This document shows, piece after piece, positions 21,185-33,059 of a stretch of 64,000 nucleotides of DNA. Position numbers and translations under genes: made by a program. The stretch is from Norana najaformis (taxonomy: Eukaryota > Annelida > Clitellata > Crassiclitellata > Hormogastridae), in contig OZ029929.1 in NCBI GenBank assembly GCA_964023275.1, positions 12,264,927-12,328,926 of the forward strand. Direction: 5' to 3'. The notes beneath the pieces are model-generated. The model did not search any database and was not told the origin of the DNA. It was given only the letters and a program-made list of their open reading frames with translations. How positions within the stretch are numbered: the stretch's first letter is position 1; every line of letters begins with the position of its first letter.

Positions 21185-21329
21185 CTCGAACGTCATTTGT
21201 TTCATTATCAATTAGATCTAGTATATTATTATCCGACTCGTGGCAGATTCCAAACGTCAAAGTCGGACAGTGTCAGGCCAGTCTGTGACGACATGACTCT
21301 ACGTCTTGCCAAAAAGTCAGTTCTGTCTG

Positions 21330-21625
21330 TTCGGGTCAGCGAAGCCCACGACGCAGGCCGCAGGCGCCTTCGAAGCAGACGTCGACGACGGCGAAGAGGA
21401 GGGAGTTGGTGGTGCTGGATGTTCGTCCGATCCGCACCGGAATATTTCGCGCTCCATCAAAGAAACGCCGGCAGAACGCTGTACACTTACGCGACCACTA
21501 ACTCAGGGTTGCTTCTTCACCACGGCGCTTAAAGACAAGACCACGAGATTCGGAGGTGCACCTAGTCGACGAGTTTCCACCGTGCCACCTGGACGTCACC
21601 AGCAGCTCTAGTTGCTCCAGCACCA
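21330..21625 (+). mobile_element. Repeated element with conserved frame, copy 1
   Basis: The plus-strand frame includes CSSDPHR, TLTRPLTQGCFFTTAL and GRHQQL followed by TAG (21609-21611). An inverted copy at 23284-23573 and a third, shorter one at 23985-24065 share the frame and the stop. The copies differ at many bases but keep the frame, so the sequence was protein-coding. Each minus-strand copy is followed by an (AAT)n tract, as in non-LTR elements with microsatellite tails. Superfamily not recognised. Confidence 0.55.
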
Positions 21626-21739
21626 GCACCATCTGCTCTTGGCCAACCAAGGCAACTGGATAACCTTCGCGAAATGGATTATTATTTTATTTCATTTTTA
21701 AAAATTTATTATTATTATTATTATTATTATTTTCCAAAC

Positions 21740-22680
21740 AACCTCCTGCACGAATTCGTCATGTAATACATGCATGCATGCATGCATACATACATACATA
21801 CATACATACTTACGGTCAGAATAGGTCAATTCATAAGGTATATGAACACGTGATTCATACGTACGTACAAGCGTACGTACACGCACACATAAATCATTAC
21901 AGATGCAAAACAAAATATGAACATTTCAATAAGATATGTGCATTATGCACACTGTTACTGATGAAAGTAACAAAAATATCTGCAAACTCGCTCAGCAGAT
22001 GAACTAATGATCATTAGTGTAAGATGAAGTTCCGATTCAGAAATCAAGGCTACCTGCGCATGAGAAACGTTGCAGTATTCCCGATGTCTTTGTCGGATCT
22101 AGCGCTCAAAACCTGTCCATGTTTCGTCCTCGAAGAAAGCGGAGAGACTGAAGTAACTGTGACGTCATCGCCGTTACCATGACGCTTTCGAATGACGTAA
22201 TTGTCTGTTTTTTTTTGTTCAGAAACAATGAAATGATGTACGCATGCGCATGTTTTTCTGGGCTCTACCACAGACATCATGAATATTCAGTATGTCTATG
22301 GGCTCTGTACTCCAACATGCTTATTTGTCTATGAAGTGACCGGGTTTGATCTCTAACGCCCACTGCATATGTTTGAATGAACGCCATTTTAGGTCTCCGT
22401 GTACGTACCGGGCTCGACTGAGAGTAGAGATCTCTGAAACATGGTCAGGCTCGCTAACAAGGGCTGATATAGGGGCCTTCCCTCTACGATTCCTCGCTCA
22501 GCCGATGGACACATGGCGTGTTTACAGATATCTTGCTTACTTGCTTACTTACTTCCGTCGTCTGCCATTTTGGAATGAAAGACCTAAACTGGGGCTAGTA
22601 TACAACGGGAAAGCTTTAAACTGCGACCCAAAAGGGTCAGAATTTTAAAAAAACGAATCAGGCAATCAGCCAACGCATTA
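21740..22680. other. Gene-free stretch
   Basis: A short CATA/CATG tract (21765-21810), a fragment shared with other sites (phrase ACGATTCCTCGCTCAG near 22490, also near 28950) and no supported coding exon. Confidence 0.45.
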
Positions 22681-22689
22681 ATTCACATT

Positions 22690-22985
22690 GGCAGGCTTGC
22701 CTTTTCTCCGTGGGCAAGGACAGCTCTGGGAAGGCGTGCCTTTTCCGTTGCTGGCCCTAGACTCTGGAACTTTGTTCCGCCAAACAATCGCTCTGTAAAG
22801 TCTGTTTAGGCCTTCAAACCGCAACTAAAAAGTCATCTCTGCCGGACTCATTTCTTTCGCAAACTGCTTCTGTGTCTTCTGAAATTCCCTTCTTGGCTTC
22901 CGACCAGACTCCCCCTGGAATTTGGCTTACACAACGATTTTGCTTAGCACTGACCATCGACTGATGACTGAGCATTAGCACAAAT
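22690..22985 (+). mobile_element. CR1-like LINE, 3' remnant
   Basis: The frame reads ALGRRAFSVAGPRLWN, then a stop inside the later helix and AFKPQLKSHL, the typical end of CR1/L2 reverse transcriptases. The tail with CCATCGACTGATG is shared with other local copies. Confidence 0.7.
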
Positions 22986-23007
22986 GGCACTATAGAATTT
23001 CTCAGAT

Positions 23008-23076
23008 TATTATCATCATCATCATCATCGTTATTAATATTATCATTATTGTTATCATTATTATTATCATTATTAA

Positions 23077-23116
<40 letters not shown>

Positions 23117-23122
23117 TGTTGC

Positions 23123-23220
<98 letters not shown>
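23008..23220 (+). repeat. (ATT)n microsatellite
   Basis: About 210 bases of ATC/ATT repeat, nearly pure ATT after 23113. It abuts the 3' end of the minus-strand repeated element at 23284-23573. Confidence 0.95.
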
Positions 23221-23283
23221 TACTTCAATTATGATTACAAATCTATTATGTTACTTCAATTATGAAACGAATTCATTGTTGCT

Positions 23284-23857
23284 GGAGCAACTAGAGCTGC
23301 TGTGGCGTCCAGGCTGGCACACTGGAAACAGGTCGACTAGCTGCATCTTCGAATCTCGTGATCTTGTCTGTAAGCGCAGTGGTGAAGAAGCAACCCTGAG
23401 TTAGCGGTCGCGTAAGTGTAGAGCGTTCTGTGGGCGTTTCTTCGATGGGGCGCAAGAACTTCCGGTGTGGATCGGACGAACATCTAGCACCACCAACTCC
23501 CTCCTCTTCATCGCCGTCGTCGTCTGCTTCGAAAGCGCCTGCGTCGTGGGCTTCGCTGACCCGAGCGTCGACGTCTCCTCGACCTCGACCCGCCGGCTGA
23601 CCTTCGACAGGCGGTGTGGCTCTTTGACCCAGAGGATCGGTTGGGGCCCGTCGGCTGGGTTTCGACGACCAGTTCCAGGTTCTCTCCTTTTCTTTAATCT
23701 TGGCTTCAGGCACGGTGATTGTTCTCTGGAATTGCCAGTCTTCGCTTAAATCTGGCTCCAAGAATGTGCCATTAAAGGCAATCGCGTTAGATCGCTGGAT
23801 GGCAATGGAGAGGCGTTGGAACAGGAAAGAAGTCTCCCTCTTATCTCCCGATGCTTG
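23284..23857 (-). mobile_element. Repeated element with conserved frame, copy 2
   Basis: A minus-strand frame from about 23850 to the TAG at 23291. It contains RLSIAIQRSNAIAFNGTF, then a linker, and the C-terminal block homologous to 21330-21611. The C-terminal block forms an inverted repeat with copy 1, about 1.66 kb apart. Upstream it is bounded by the (AAT)n tail of copy 3. Confidence 0.55.
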
Positions 23858-23934
<77 letters not shown>

Positions 23935-24065
23935 GAAACAAATCTATTGTGTCACTTCAATTATGATACAAATCTATTGTTGCTGGAGCAACTAGAGCTG
24001 CTGTGGCGTCCTGGTTGGCACACTGGAAACAGGTCGACTAGCTGCACCTCCGAATCGCGTGTCTT
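23858..24065 (-). mobile_element. (AAT)n tail and 3' end of copy 3 of the same element
   Basis: 23985-24065 repeats the C-terminal end of copies 1 and 2. It is followed on the minus strand by an AT-rich spacer with two copies of CAATAGATTTG and then about 78 bases of pure AAT (23858-23935). This is a 5'-truncated element whose microsatellite is its own tail. Confidence 0.55.
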
Positions 24066-24275
24066 GTCTTATCCATTATTATAATAAAACTGAGCTGCAC
24101 ATCCCCTGCGAGATATTCTGTGCGAAGAAGGAAGTTAGTATTAAAAAAATGCAGGCTGAGCAAAACATCCTGAATGCTTACGTACTGTCCGATTCGTCCG
24201 TGACAGGCAACAGTTAGATGCGAAAAGTTGGAGAGAAATGCATTTAAGCGATGTAGGATTCTAGAGAATCGAACG

Positions 24276-27200
24276 ATGCCTCGAGGACAGAAAGATAACC
24301 GGGGTCTTGTTGATGCCGGCGTCCAGGTCGATCCATGTGCGCTCGACCCTGCGCGAGACGATAAGCAACGCATCCTTCGGCGATGGTTTTTTCCTAGTTT
24401 GGGTTTGCTGATCCTGTGCATTTGCATTCAGACCACGGGTTGGTGGGAAGGCTTTGCGTTTAGGTATGCGAAGGGGTATTTGGGAAAGGGTGGATCGTTA
24501 CTCCACCCTGGCGAAAAGCATGCGGTTAGTGGGGTGGCTCTCTTCGATGAGCACGACCTCAACAGTGATGGATTTCTGTCGAGGGAAGAATTCGAACCAT
24601 TGGCGCAACGACTAATGACGTTCAACGTATGAATCTAATCTCCGCTTATCTGGAAATTTCTATAGCGCCGCTATCTTAATTCTCATGGCGATTAATTGAA
24701 CTGAATGCGATGGATGAGTCGATGGTCGTTTCTAACCAAGACCACGGTACAAAGCATAATCCATTGGATAAGCAAAGTGCAAAATATGTGACATAAGTCC
24801 TGATCTAAACAATTTTACAAAACTAGCAGAGTAGACAAAAACAGGTAGAGAATTCCATAGACTTGAGCCAGTGGCCAAAAAAAACCAGGAACCCGGTTTG
24901 TCTTGGAACACGACAAGAGTTAGAGCATCCAATGATCAATATTTGTAAATCTAAGGGGCAAGCAACGACAAAAATATAACTGGGATAAGCCAAGAGAAAA
25001 ACAACTGTGGGGTAAGCAAAGACAAAAGAATTTTTTATTGAAACTAAACAAGTTTAAATCCATCTTAAGACTTTTTCTAATTTCCTGATTTTTTATGGTA
25101 CACCGATAAAGTCGTCATCTATAAATTTGTGTACAGATATATGATGGCTGAGTTAGCTGGGCACATAGTCAGAACCCAATTAGCCATTATGTAAAATATG
25201 CAAGTGCATGAGGCCCTCTGCTGACAGAGGAACCGTGACGGGAATTTTTTGCAGAGACAAAAAGCTGACGGAATTCATTTTACTAGGTATTTGTTTGTAG
25301 GAACAAGTCTTTGGTTTTCATTTTGAACAAGAAGTTACTCTGTGACCATCATGCCAAATTGAAAATGCCAACTGAGCAACCAGGTGGTTTAGAATACTTT
25401 TTTACAGTTTTAGCATTCCTTTATGGGTTACCATCAACCCGTGTACAACGCAGAAGAGGCCCCCATGAGTTGTTTGCATGGGGCATCCTGAGTGGTTAAT
25501 CCAAACCTGCTCAGAGTCCAAATTGAGTTTTCCCTATGAAACGTGTAATGCGATGTTTGATTTTCTAAGTACATTTTTCTAAGTACATAGATATTGTCCA
25601 ATACTTCTGGTGAAATTGTTGGTTCTGTGAAGGGTTGCGAAAAATGTACGTAATCTTTTCAGGACTCGATCAGGTATGACCGAAACATAACAACCGAAGA
25701 GGAGTTTGTGACGTTGGATGTCAGATTTCTACCTCTGAAACTTGAAACCTTAACGAAGGATTTTTCAGTGATGGTCAGAACCCAGTAATTCCTTATTACT
25801 AAAACATATTTGACAAAAAACCATATTAAGTTATTATTATTACAAAATTTGTATTAATGCATTATTAAAATTTTATTATCAACGGCTATTGTTAGATTCA
25901 TATTAGTTTGTGTGTGTACATTTTTTAGCATCACATTTGTACATTTTTTAGCATCACATTTGTACATTTTTTAGCATCACATTTGTACATTTTTTAGCAT
26001 CACATTTGTACATTTTTTAGCATCACATTTGTACAGGATCTTTTAAGGATTTCTTGTTTTCAGTTTGTCGTTTGTTTGTTTCATTTCAAAATTTTTCCGA
26101 TTTTAAATTTTTTTGCAATATCACTTCTGTTTTGGTATTTTTATGTAGCAGATGATATTTAAATAGCACTGTGACATCAGATTTGCTGTCAGATGTGTGT
26201 GATGAACTGCCTTCATGGATAGAAGGAGGGAGGGAGGAAAGGATGGAGAGAGTGAGAAAGAATGGAGGAAGAGGAAGGAAAAGGAGAGAGACAGAAAGGA
26301 AGGAAGGAATGGATGAAAGGAAAGAGGGATGGAAAGACATGAATGGAAGAGCAAGGAAGGAAAGAATGGATGAAAGGAAAGAGGGATGGAGAGAGATTCA
26401 TGGAAGAGCAAAGAGGGGCTGGATGAAAGGAAGGAGGGATGGAGATTCATGGAAGAGCAATGAAGGAAGGGATGAAAGGAGCGAGGGACAGTGACAGGCA
26501 GACTGAAAGAACCAAAGGCTCAGGTGCTGTGCAACGGGAGAGGCTAGATATATGACAAGTCTCTGGTGCTATATAAATTCCAGTTACGATTTTGTGTTTC
26601 GTTTCCTCCAGACCGACAGCCTCGATTTGCTCAATGGCCTGAAACATTGGACGGCGCCGGAAAAACCATGGCAGAACTTTGGCGTCCAGGATTTCGAAGC
26701 GTTCCTTCCAGCGGGTGTGACAGACTCCAGCTCTGTCGGTCAGGTTTACTGGATCGTCGAAAGCAGCAAGGAGCGTGGACCCAGTCTCTTGAGCGACCGT
26801 TACCTGCCTCCGTTGTTGCATATGAACGGAGAGAAGATGGTGCATCGTTTGCTGGCGCTGTTCCATCCTCTGCCCTTCGTGCATATGAGATTTGCTCCGA
26901 AGGGAAGCACAGCTGTCGTCCGGGCTTACAACGAAGTCTTTGTGGATATTGTCTTCAGGTTGGTGTATGGTCTGTTCTGGGTAGTTGGCATTGGTGGCTA
27001 AATGGGTGGATGTGTTTGTGTACCATACGTATCTATGTAGGTATGTATATATGTATGTATGTATGTAGGAATGTATGTATGTGTGTATGTATGTATGTAT
27101 GTAAGAATGTGTGTATGTATGTATGTGTGTGTATGTAGGAATGTATGTGTGTATGTATGTATGTATGTCGGAATGTATGTGTATGTATGTATGTATGTAT

Positions 27201-30200
27201 GTATGTATGTAGGAATGTATGTATGTGTGTGTATGTATTGGTGCGTAAGAGGAATGTATGTACTGTATGTGTGTGTATGTATGTATGTATGTAAGAATGT
27301 ATGTGTATGTATGTATGTATGTATGTATGTATGTATGTGTGTATGTTCGTATGTTTGGATGGATGTATCTATGGGTGAGTTTCTGGAATTCACTGCCTGT
27401 TTCTGTTCTACATGCAAGTTCTTTCTTGTCATTTCACTCTGGCCTAAAATCTCGAATCTAAAATCGCCTGTGAATAAGCTGATTCCCACAACTTAGCTTT
27501 CGCTGGACACTGTTGAAATCTTGTGTTTACGATTATGATTTACAGTGCATGACTATCTAACTGATCCGAATAAGTGCGTTTTAAGATAATTTAAAAAGAT
27601 ATGCTGCACAAAGTCAACACAGCAGCTCTGTAATCTTCTGTAACCTGTCTTCCATACTTGAGGGCCTTTTGCATCTCTGCTGGAGCTGGTCCTTCGCTCG
27701 CAACTGCCGAGCGCCGTTGACTGATGCTAAGTCGTTAGATAGGGGCACTTAATAAATGCAGAAATGATGATAAACAGTAATAATGCCAAAGTGATTTCCA
27801 GATTAGATTAGATTTACTGGGAAATTTTCAAAATTTGCCCTCCTGATATCGATTTTTCTCGCAGGATACACGCAGAATTTCAGCTGAACCGTCCCCCTCT
27901 TTACCCGTTCTGGTTCACTCCTGCCCAGTTCACAGGTCATGTGACGATCTCCAGGGATGCCAGCCGCATTCTCGACTTTCGTCTCTATGTCCCGAACGAC
28001 AAACGCCTCAACGTCGGTTAGTAACGAATTTACAATCCCTGCATAATCTGTTCGCTGTTCATAATTTATTACACCCAGTGACCTAATTGCTTCACTCGAG
28101 TACATTTTGTTCATCGCCCATTTATCATTTATTATTGGACACTTGTGGATGCCGACTTTTGATATTGTGAAGCACCCTTGAAGTAGCTTGCTAATGACGA
28201 TGCTGTACTACATAAGTGTTGTGATTATGATTACAATTACAATTGAGTGATTGGTTTATGAGCATTGTGCTTTGAGAGGGTCGATGTGGAGTGTGCAGGG
28301 TTCGATGTTGAAGTTTATCTGTTGGCAGAGATATGGTTTGGTTAAGATGCGGCAGTGTGAGTGCTAGTAGTTGCAGTCATAGTAGCAGTAGTAGTAACTG
28401 AAGTTCTTGTAATGTATGTTGCTGGACAATTATTTAGCACCTTTTTTATTTCTATCAGGCTTTGATTGGTGAACTTTGCTTTTTGCCAGGGCTAAATTCT
28501 CCAGTGCAGTATTGTCATAATTAATTAGTATCTAATTACATTTTTTAGCAGTTTATGTCAGTTTGAATGATGCTATTAGACTAAACAATGTTTGCTGAAG
28601 TTTGCACTTGATGATTTATGAGCTCATTAAGAGTTTAAAATTGCTTTATTGCTACTTATAGATGTGATTCATTCTTCAATGTTTCTCAGCTGTTTGTCAA
28701 ATTTGATTTACTGCTCATAGATAAGGATTAAGTCATCGAGAAGCCTTCTTGAAGTTTGAAGGAGTATGACTTGTATTAACATATGAAATAGTATTGGATA
28801 ACCTTTGACCTTTGTGTAGGGGCACCAAATCCCTGTGCTTCATGTGAAATTGATACTTTTTGGACCCCGTGTAAGTTTACTGATCTACCAGAGTCGTGCA
28901 AAACCATAGAAAAGTACCGTGAACTGACTATAAAAGTCATGCGCCTACGATTCCTCGCTCAGTCAGTGGACATATGGCGTGTTAACAAATGCATTACTAA
29001 CTTATTTATGTTCAGTAGTGGATGAAAGTTTAATCTTTTACCAGTTTTTAATATTATTTAGTAAACATGCAAATAGCGTTATTAATATTTCGGTGTTGCT
29101 TGATCTGTTGTTTATATTTTGACTTATTTTGTATTTCAAAGTACTACCAAGCCTAAGTGAGTCTTTTGTGCTGATTGGCCAGAAAACTCTACCAATCAGA
29201 TACTGGTGCACTTAACTAAAAGGAAAACTCCCTTGTCCCCAGTGCAGTTAAAATCTTTAAACTGTTAGTGCACGAATCCCAAGGTCCTGGACATGGAACC
29301 AGTGCATTGCCAGATCTGCCCTCTACTTCCCAGCTTACACCGTTATGAAGTTATACCACTTGGTGGCAGAGACATTTGCGTGCAAACAACTTGCCCTGGA
29401 TTGTTACATGGAGTCTGCTGATAACAACTATTATTATTTTTATTTTATTATTAATATTATTATCATCATTATCATTATTATTTTAGAGTTGGTACCTGCA
29501 AACCTGCAGCCTTTCAATTCCAGGCCCAGAGTGCTAACTGAGCAGACCTCCAAGTTGCATGCAACCAAAAAATGAATGAATAATTATTAATAAATGAATA
29601 AATATTTTTTAAATATAATGAGTAGTAATGAATAATTAATTAATAATATGAATAAATTTCCAGACATGGAATGGTTGAGTGGATCGCAGGAATCGGGCAA
29701 CATGGAGGTGGACATTGGTTATATGCCTCAGATGGAGCTCCAATCGACCGCAGAGTCCGTTCCAGCCGTCCTGAATGGAGTAGACCGGAGAAGCAGTCAT
29801 GTCCTGCCTCCTCCAGGTGAACCCAAGACCAACATTGTCTGGAAAGAAGAGATCTCAGTTGCGGAAGCAGAGAGACTCCTTGAAGTCGAGATGTATCCTT
29901 TCAAGCAGGTAGATCAGTTTAAAGGTTAAAGGTTACATTATTTGGTTACTTGTCGTCATACAGAGTCGCTAGTGACTTGGCTAATGCAAATAAAAACACT
30001 TCATGACAGACCAACAATTCAGCAGTAAGTAACTAAGTATATTCTTTATTAACCAATAGCTAATCGCACATCGGTTTACGAGTATTTAAGAACACAAGAA
30101 AACTTAATATGCATACAACATCATAATAATAAAAATTTTTCATAATAATAAAATTTTTAAGCGTTAAATTGTCAGCTAAAGGAATAATATGGTCACGGGT

Positions 30201-32347
30201 GTGGGGCCGTAGAGAATAACTGAGGGTTTTAACTGGGGGGAGTAGCTATTGTGAGACATGGTTGGGGTTGTTCCCACTATAAGCGGGTCATTTGTCCCTT
30301 CCGGATTGCCCTTTCACGCCAGCACTTGTAATATTTTTGGTGAAACTGTTGTAACTGTTTAGATTGTTGGTGATTCAATAAACAAATTCAATTCAAAAAG
30401 ATTGCTTTAAAGAGACGAGCATCGACCATGTACAGTACAGAGTTCATCGAACATCGGGGAGACCCCAGGAAGATAGTGGAGACGCACAAGTCTCCGCATC
30501 AGAGCCTGAGCCCTAGTAAAAAGCTTCCATGGCCCATGAGGAACATAGGGAAGCGCTCATTTCCTTTTCTTAGACCCTTGAGCTGGCAATTGGACAACTG
30601 ACAAATCACAAGTTCCTGGACGTAGGCCCAGTGCTACGCAGGACTTGCCGTTTACTTCCAAGCTTACACCGATATCAAATTACACTGGTTGGTGACAGAG
30701 GCACATCTGCGCAAAGGACTGAGACTGAGACAGCTCCTCAGAGTAGCTATCTTAAAAAAGCACTATATAAATGTTTTGAATGAGTGATTAAGATGTAGCC
30801 ATTCGAGAAATCATCATAACCTGCGGACAGTTTTGCTCTTGCGTCGAATAAACGAGCATTCATGATTTGTGTTTAAATTTCCAGGTGACGTACTACAATT
30901 TCACGGACGGGTTGCGTGAGGCGACCCGCCTCGATCGGCCAATCCACTCGATCTTCTTGTGGGGCTGCCTGGATGATCAGTCTTGCTGAGGTTCAGCGCG
31001 GACTCTTCGAGAGACGACTCTCGAGAGTCCGCGCGTGATCTCCATGCTCAGCGAGAACTTTGTCAACAGTTGGTACCTCGTGGCCGACCTCAAGGTCAGC
31101 GAATAAATGCTTAATCTAACCCAGTGGTTAATCTAATCTGCCCACAGTAGAGGGTAAATCTAACTGAATGGTTACTGTAATCCACCCCCACAGTAGAGGG
31201 TAAATAAAACCCAATGGTTACTCTAATCCACCCCACAGTAGAGGGTAAATCTAACCCGATAGTTAATCTAACCCACCCACAGTAGAAGGTAAATCTAACC
31301 CAATAGTTAATCCAACCTACCCACAGTAGAGGGTAAATCTAACCCAGTGGTGTGTCTAACCCAGTGTAATGGATGAATTTGACCCAATGTTGGGGTGAAT
31401 CTAACCCAGTGTATCGTGCTATTCTAACCCAGTGTCAGTGGTTAATTTAACCAAGTGTAAATACTGAATCTAACCCAATGTACCCTAATTATTGAATCTA
31501 ACTATATACTAACCCAGTGTTGACTACAACCCCAGGACCATACCTTGGAAGCCTACCACATATAGAGTTGAATAGGAAGATCCATATCTTACTTAAATAA
31601 ATCAGTTTTTTTCTTCCAGTTCTTGGTGAGCAAAAACGAGACCCAGCCGGAGCTGGCAAAGGTGGCACAGCACCAGCTGGAAAGCTACCTCTTTCCAGCG
31701 ATGATGATGGTCACGCTTCCAAATGGAACCGTCGTTCACAGCGTCAACGCCAATAAATTCATGGAAACAGAACGAGAAGAGGAGTCATCAATCATGGAGA
31801 ACCTTGGGTCAGTCAGAGAAAGTTTCATACACGTGAAGTGTCATACACTTCAGTACATATTGTTGGAGTCTCGTTGTCTAGGGGATATCATGTGAAGACG
31901 ACAAGTTGTTCCATAAAACGCTGCTTCTTCTCGAGTTCAGTTTCAAAATTCTTCAACAGTGTCCCTTTCACTTCTCGCTTCAACAGTTTCTCGTTCACTC
32001 ATCTCCTTTTACAACAAGTGCATCCTTTATGTAGTTTTCCCATTACTCTCCATCCTCTGACACTCCTTCAGGCACTCCTTTTAACACTGCCACCTGCAAC
32101 ATCTGTAGCAGGTGGCAATCAACTCACCAAGTAACCTTCCTTCCAAACGTGCCACTGGAAACAATATACACATTACACTGGCGTTGTAGCAGTTACTGAT
32201 TAACTAACTACCAGTGATGGGCTCTACATAAATGACATTGCATTTTGTTTCAGGTTCATTGATTCGTCGCATCCGGCTTACATCAAGTTTCTTACGGTGG
32301 GACTGGAAAAGGCCAGAGCTGCAATGCATTCAACAGAAACCAACTAA
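24276..32347 (+). CDS. SELENON: Selenoprotein N, eight exons, complete
   Basis: Exons 24276-24626, 25663-25767, 26612-26958, 27865-28016, 29664-29908, 30885-31094, 31620-31807 and 32254-32347. All have AG/GT borders and the phases join without a break, giving 563 residues (close to vertebrate SELENON). Exon 1 has an N-terminal signal-anchor helix ([20 protein letters not shown]) and an EF-hand loop ([13 protein letters not shown]), fitting the ER calcium-sensing membrane reductase. Later blocks are strongly conserved: [51 protein letters not shown] then UGA (30987-30989) then [13 protein letters not shown], and [13 protein letters not shown]. The UGA is read as selenocysteine because coding homology continues for three exons. 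ATG 24276 is the first ATG in frame. The donor of exon 2 (GTGATG) is weak. I could not identify a convincing SECIS element in the 3' UTR. Confidence 0.95.
24725..24935 (-). mobile_element. CR1-like LINE, 3' remnant in SELENON intron 1
   Basis: The minus-strand frame contains SLWNSLPVF and a following hydrophobic-basic helix, the end of a CR1/L2 reverse transcriptase. It is inserted opposite to SELENON. Confidence 0.6.
25916..26035 (+). repeat. 23-bp minisatellite, five copies, SELENON intron 2
   Basis: Five identical units of GTACATTTTTTAGCATCACATTT's type (unit length 23, starting GTACATTTTTTAG) in perfect tandem, ending with a sixth partial GTACA. Confidence 0.95.
26215..26500 (+). repeat. 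Purine-rich GGA/GAAAG tract, SELENON intron 2
   Basis: About 285 bases of nearly pure A+G on the plus strand with internal units around GGAAAGAGGGATGGA, ending 110 bases before exon 3. It yields long false open frames on both strands. Confidence 0.9.
27040..27545 (+). repeat. (TATG)n microsatellite and LINE tail, SELENON intron 3
   Basis: 27040-27362 is TATG/TGTG repeat. It is followed by a LINE C-terminal fragment ([13 protein letters not shown], about 27370-27440) and the shared CR1-like 3' tail (GAATAAGCTGATTCC to about 27545). Confidence 0.75.
28020..29265. other. SELENON intron 4, mostly unique
   Basis: No supported gene. Contains AT-rich sequence and a short dispersed fragment near 28950 (TACGATTCCTCGCTCAG, also near 22490 and 47460). 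Confidence 0.5.
29266..29560 (-). mobile_element. SINE of the family found in the membrane-protein introns, SELENON intron 4
   Basis: 29266-29420 matches the SINE body at 9325-9480 (TTCCCAGCTTACAC, GTGGCAGAG). It is followed by a short ATT tract (29430-29482) and a tRNA-like piece. A second copy without the microsatellite is at 30540-30730 in intron 5. Confidence 0.6.
30540..30730 (-). mobile_element. SINE copy in SELENON intron 5
   Basis: Shares GCTCATTTCCTTTTCTTAG, GCAGGACTTGCCGTTTAC and GGTGACAGAGGCAC with the SINE beside the tandem membrane-protein genes, in the same orientation relative to plus. Confidence 0.65.
30987..31034 (+). promoter_or_regulatory. Selenocysteine UGA codon and stem-loop (Sec redefinition element)
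   Basis: UGA at 30987-30989 lies between the codons for QSC and GSARTL. Six bases later, 30996-31013 pairs with 31018-31034 around a four-base ACGA loop: 17 base pairs with one bulged T. Vertebrate SELENON is known to carry a stem-loop just 3' of its UGA (the SRE) that raises selenocysteine insertion. Position and stability here match that role; the functional claim is by analogy. Confidence 0.88.
31109..31520 (+). repeat. Minisatellite in SELENON intron 6
   Basis: About five units of 50-56 bases built on CCCACAGTAGAGGGTAAATC and AACCCAATGGTTAATC, then shorter degenerate AATCTAACCCAGTG units up to about 31520. Confidence 0.9.
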
Positions 32348-32865
32348 AGTCGTTTCCAGTTGTGCTCCAGCTGAAGTGAAATTATATGCAATTAGACTGA
32401 ATGATTACAGTAATCCTTCTCTGTTTTACAGACTGACTATATTTTCTGCATGGATTAAATAATTTTATTAATTAAATGATTTTACTAGGGTAATGACTTA
32501 TTTTTAAACCGACTGAAACTTGAAGAATCAAAAATTGTATACCAGACGCTTGTTATAAGACTCTTTGTTGTAACGTGAATTCTGATATTACGCAGTCTAG
32601 GACATGGATTCCAAATTTAGTTCAGCTTTAAAAATGGCATCATTTTTTAAACAAGCTTGTTTTATATAAGGTGGTCTTTTATATATATCACTGATGAAGC
32701 ATTTGAAGGAAATTCTGATGTATTTACAAAGCAGATTATACCATATACATTTATACCATATCGGCTGTTACTAGTTGTGTTTGCATAATATCATTTTGCG
32801 TTCATTATATTCTCATAATACCAAAGATTTCTTGCTCATTCGATGGACGAATAGGGTGTTAACAG

Positions 32866-33048
32866 TGCTCTGAGGCACGGTAGCACATTGGATAGAGCAC
32901 TCGGCTTGTGACTTGGATAATATGGGTTCGAGCCTTCTCCAAGACGGTTTCCGTGTAGGGACCTTGAGCAAGTCCTTCACTTGCTTGGCGCCATCAGTTG
33001 ATGCCAAGTCATTAGATAATGGCGCCTATTAAATGCATAAATAAATAA
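32866..33048 (+). mobile_element. tRNA-derived SINE with target-site duplication, downstream of SELENON
   Basis: The head has an A-box-like TAGCACATTGG and B-box-like GGGTTCGAGCC. The 183-base element is flanked by TTAACAG at 32859-32865 and 33049-33055. It sits inside an older dispersed repeat (GGTGTTAACA then GATGCATTACTTACTT), whose intact form is at 28975 and 47490. A partial copy of its tail lies at about 27680-27770. Confidence 0.8.
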
Positions 33049-33059
33049 TTAACAGATGC

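Noticed and set aside
23291..23941. 216-codon frame beginning with an Asn run as a host gene
   Set aside because: The Asn run is the AAT tail of a neighbouring element copy; the rest is a repeated element.
30987..30989. TGA as a genuine stop ending a truncated SELENON
   Set aside because: Homology, splice phases and coding continue through three more exons, and the position equals the Sec codon of SELENON.
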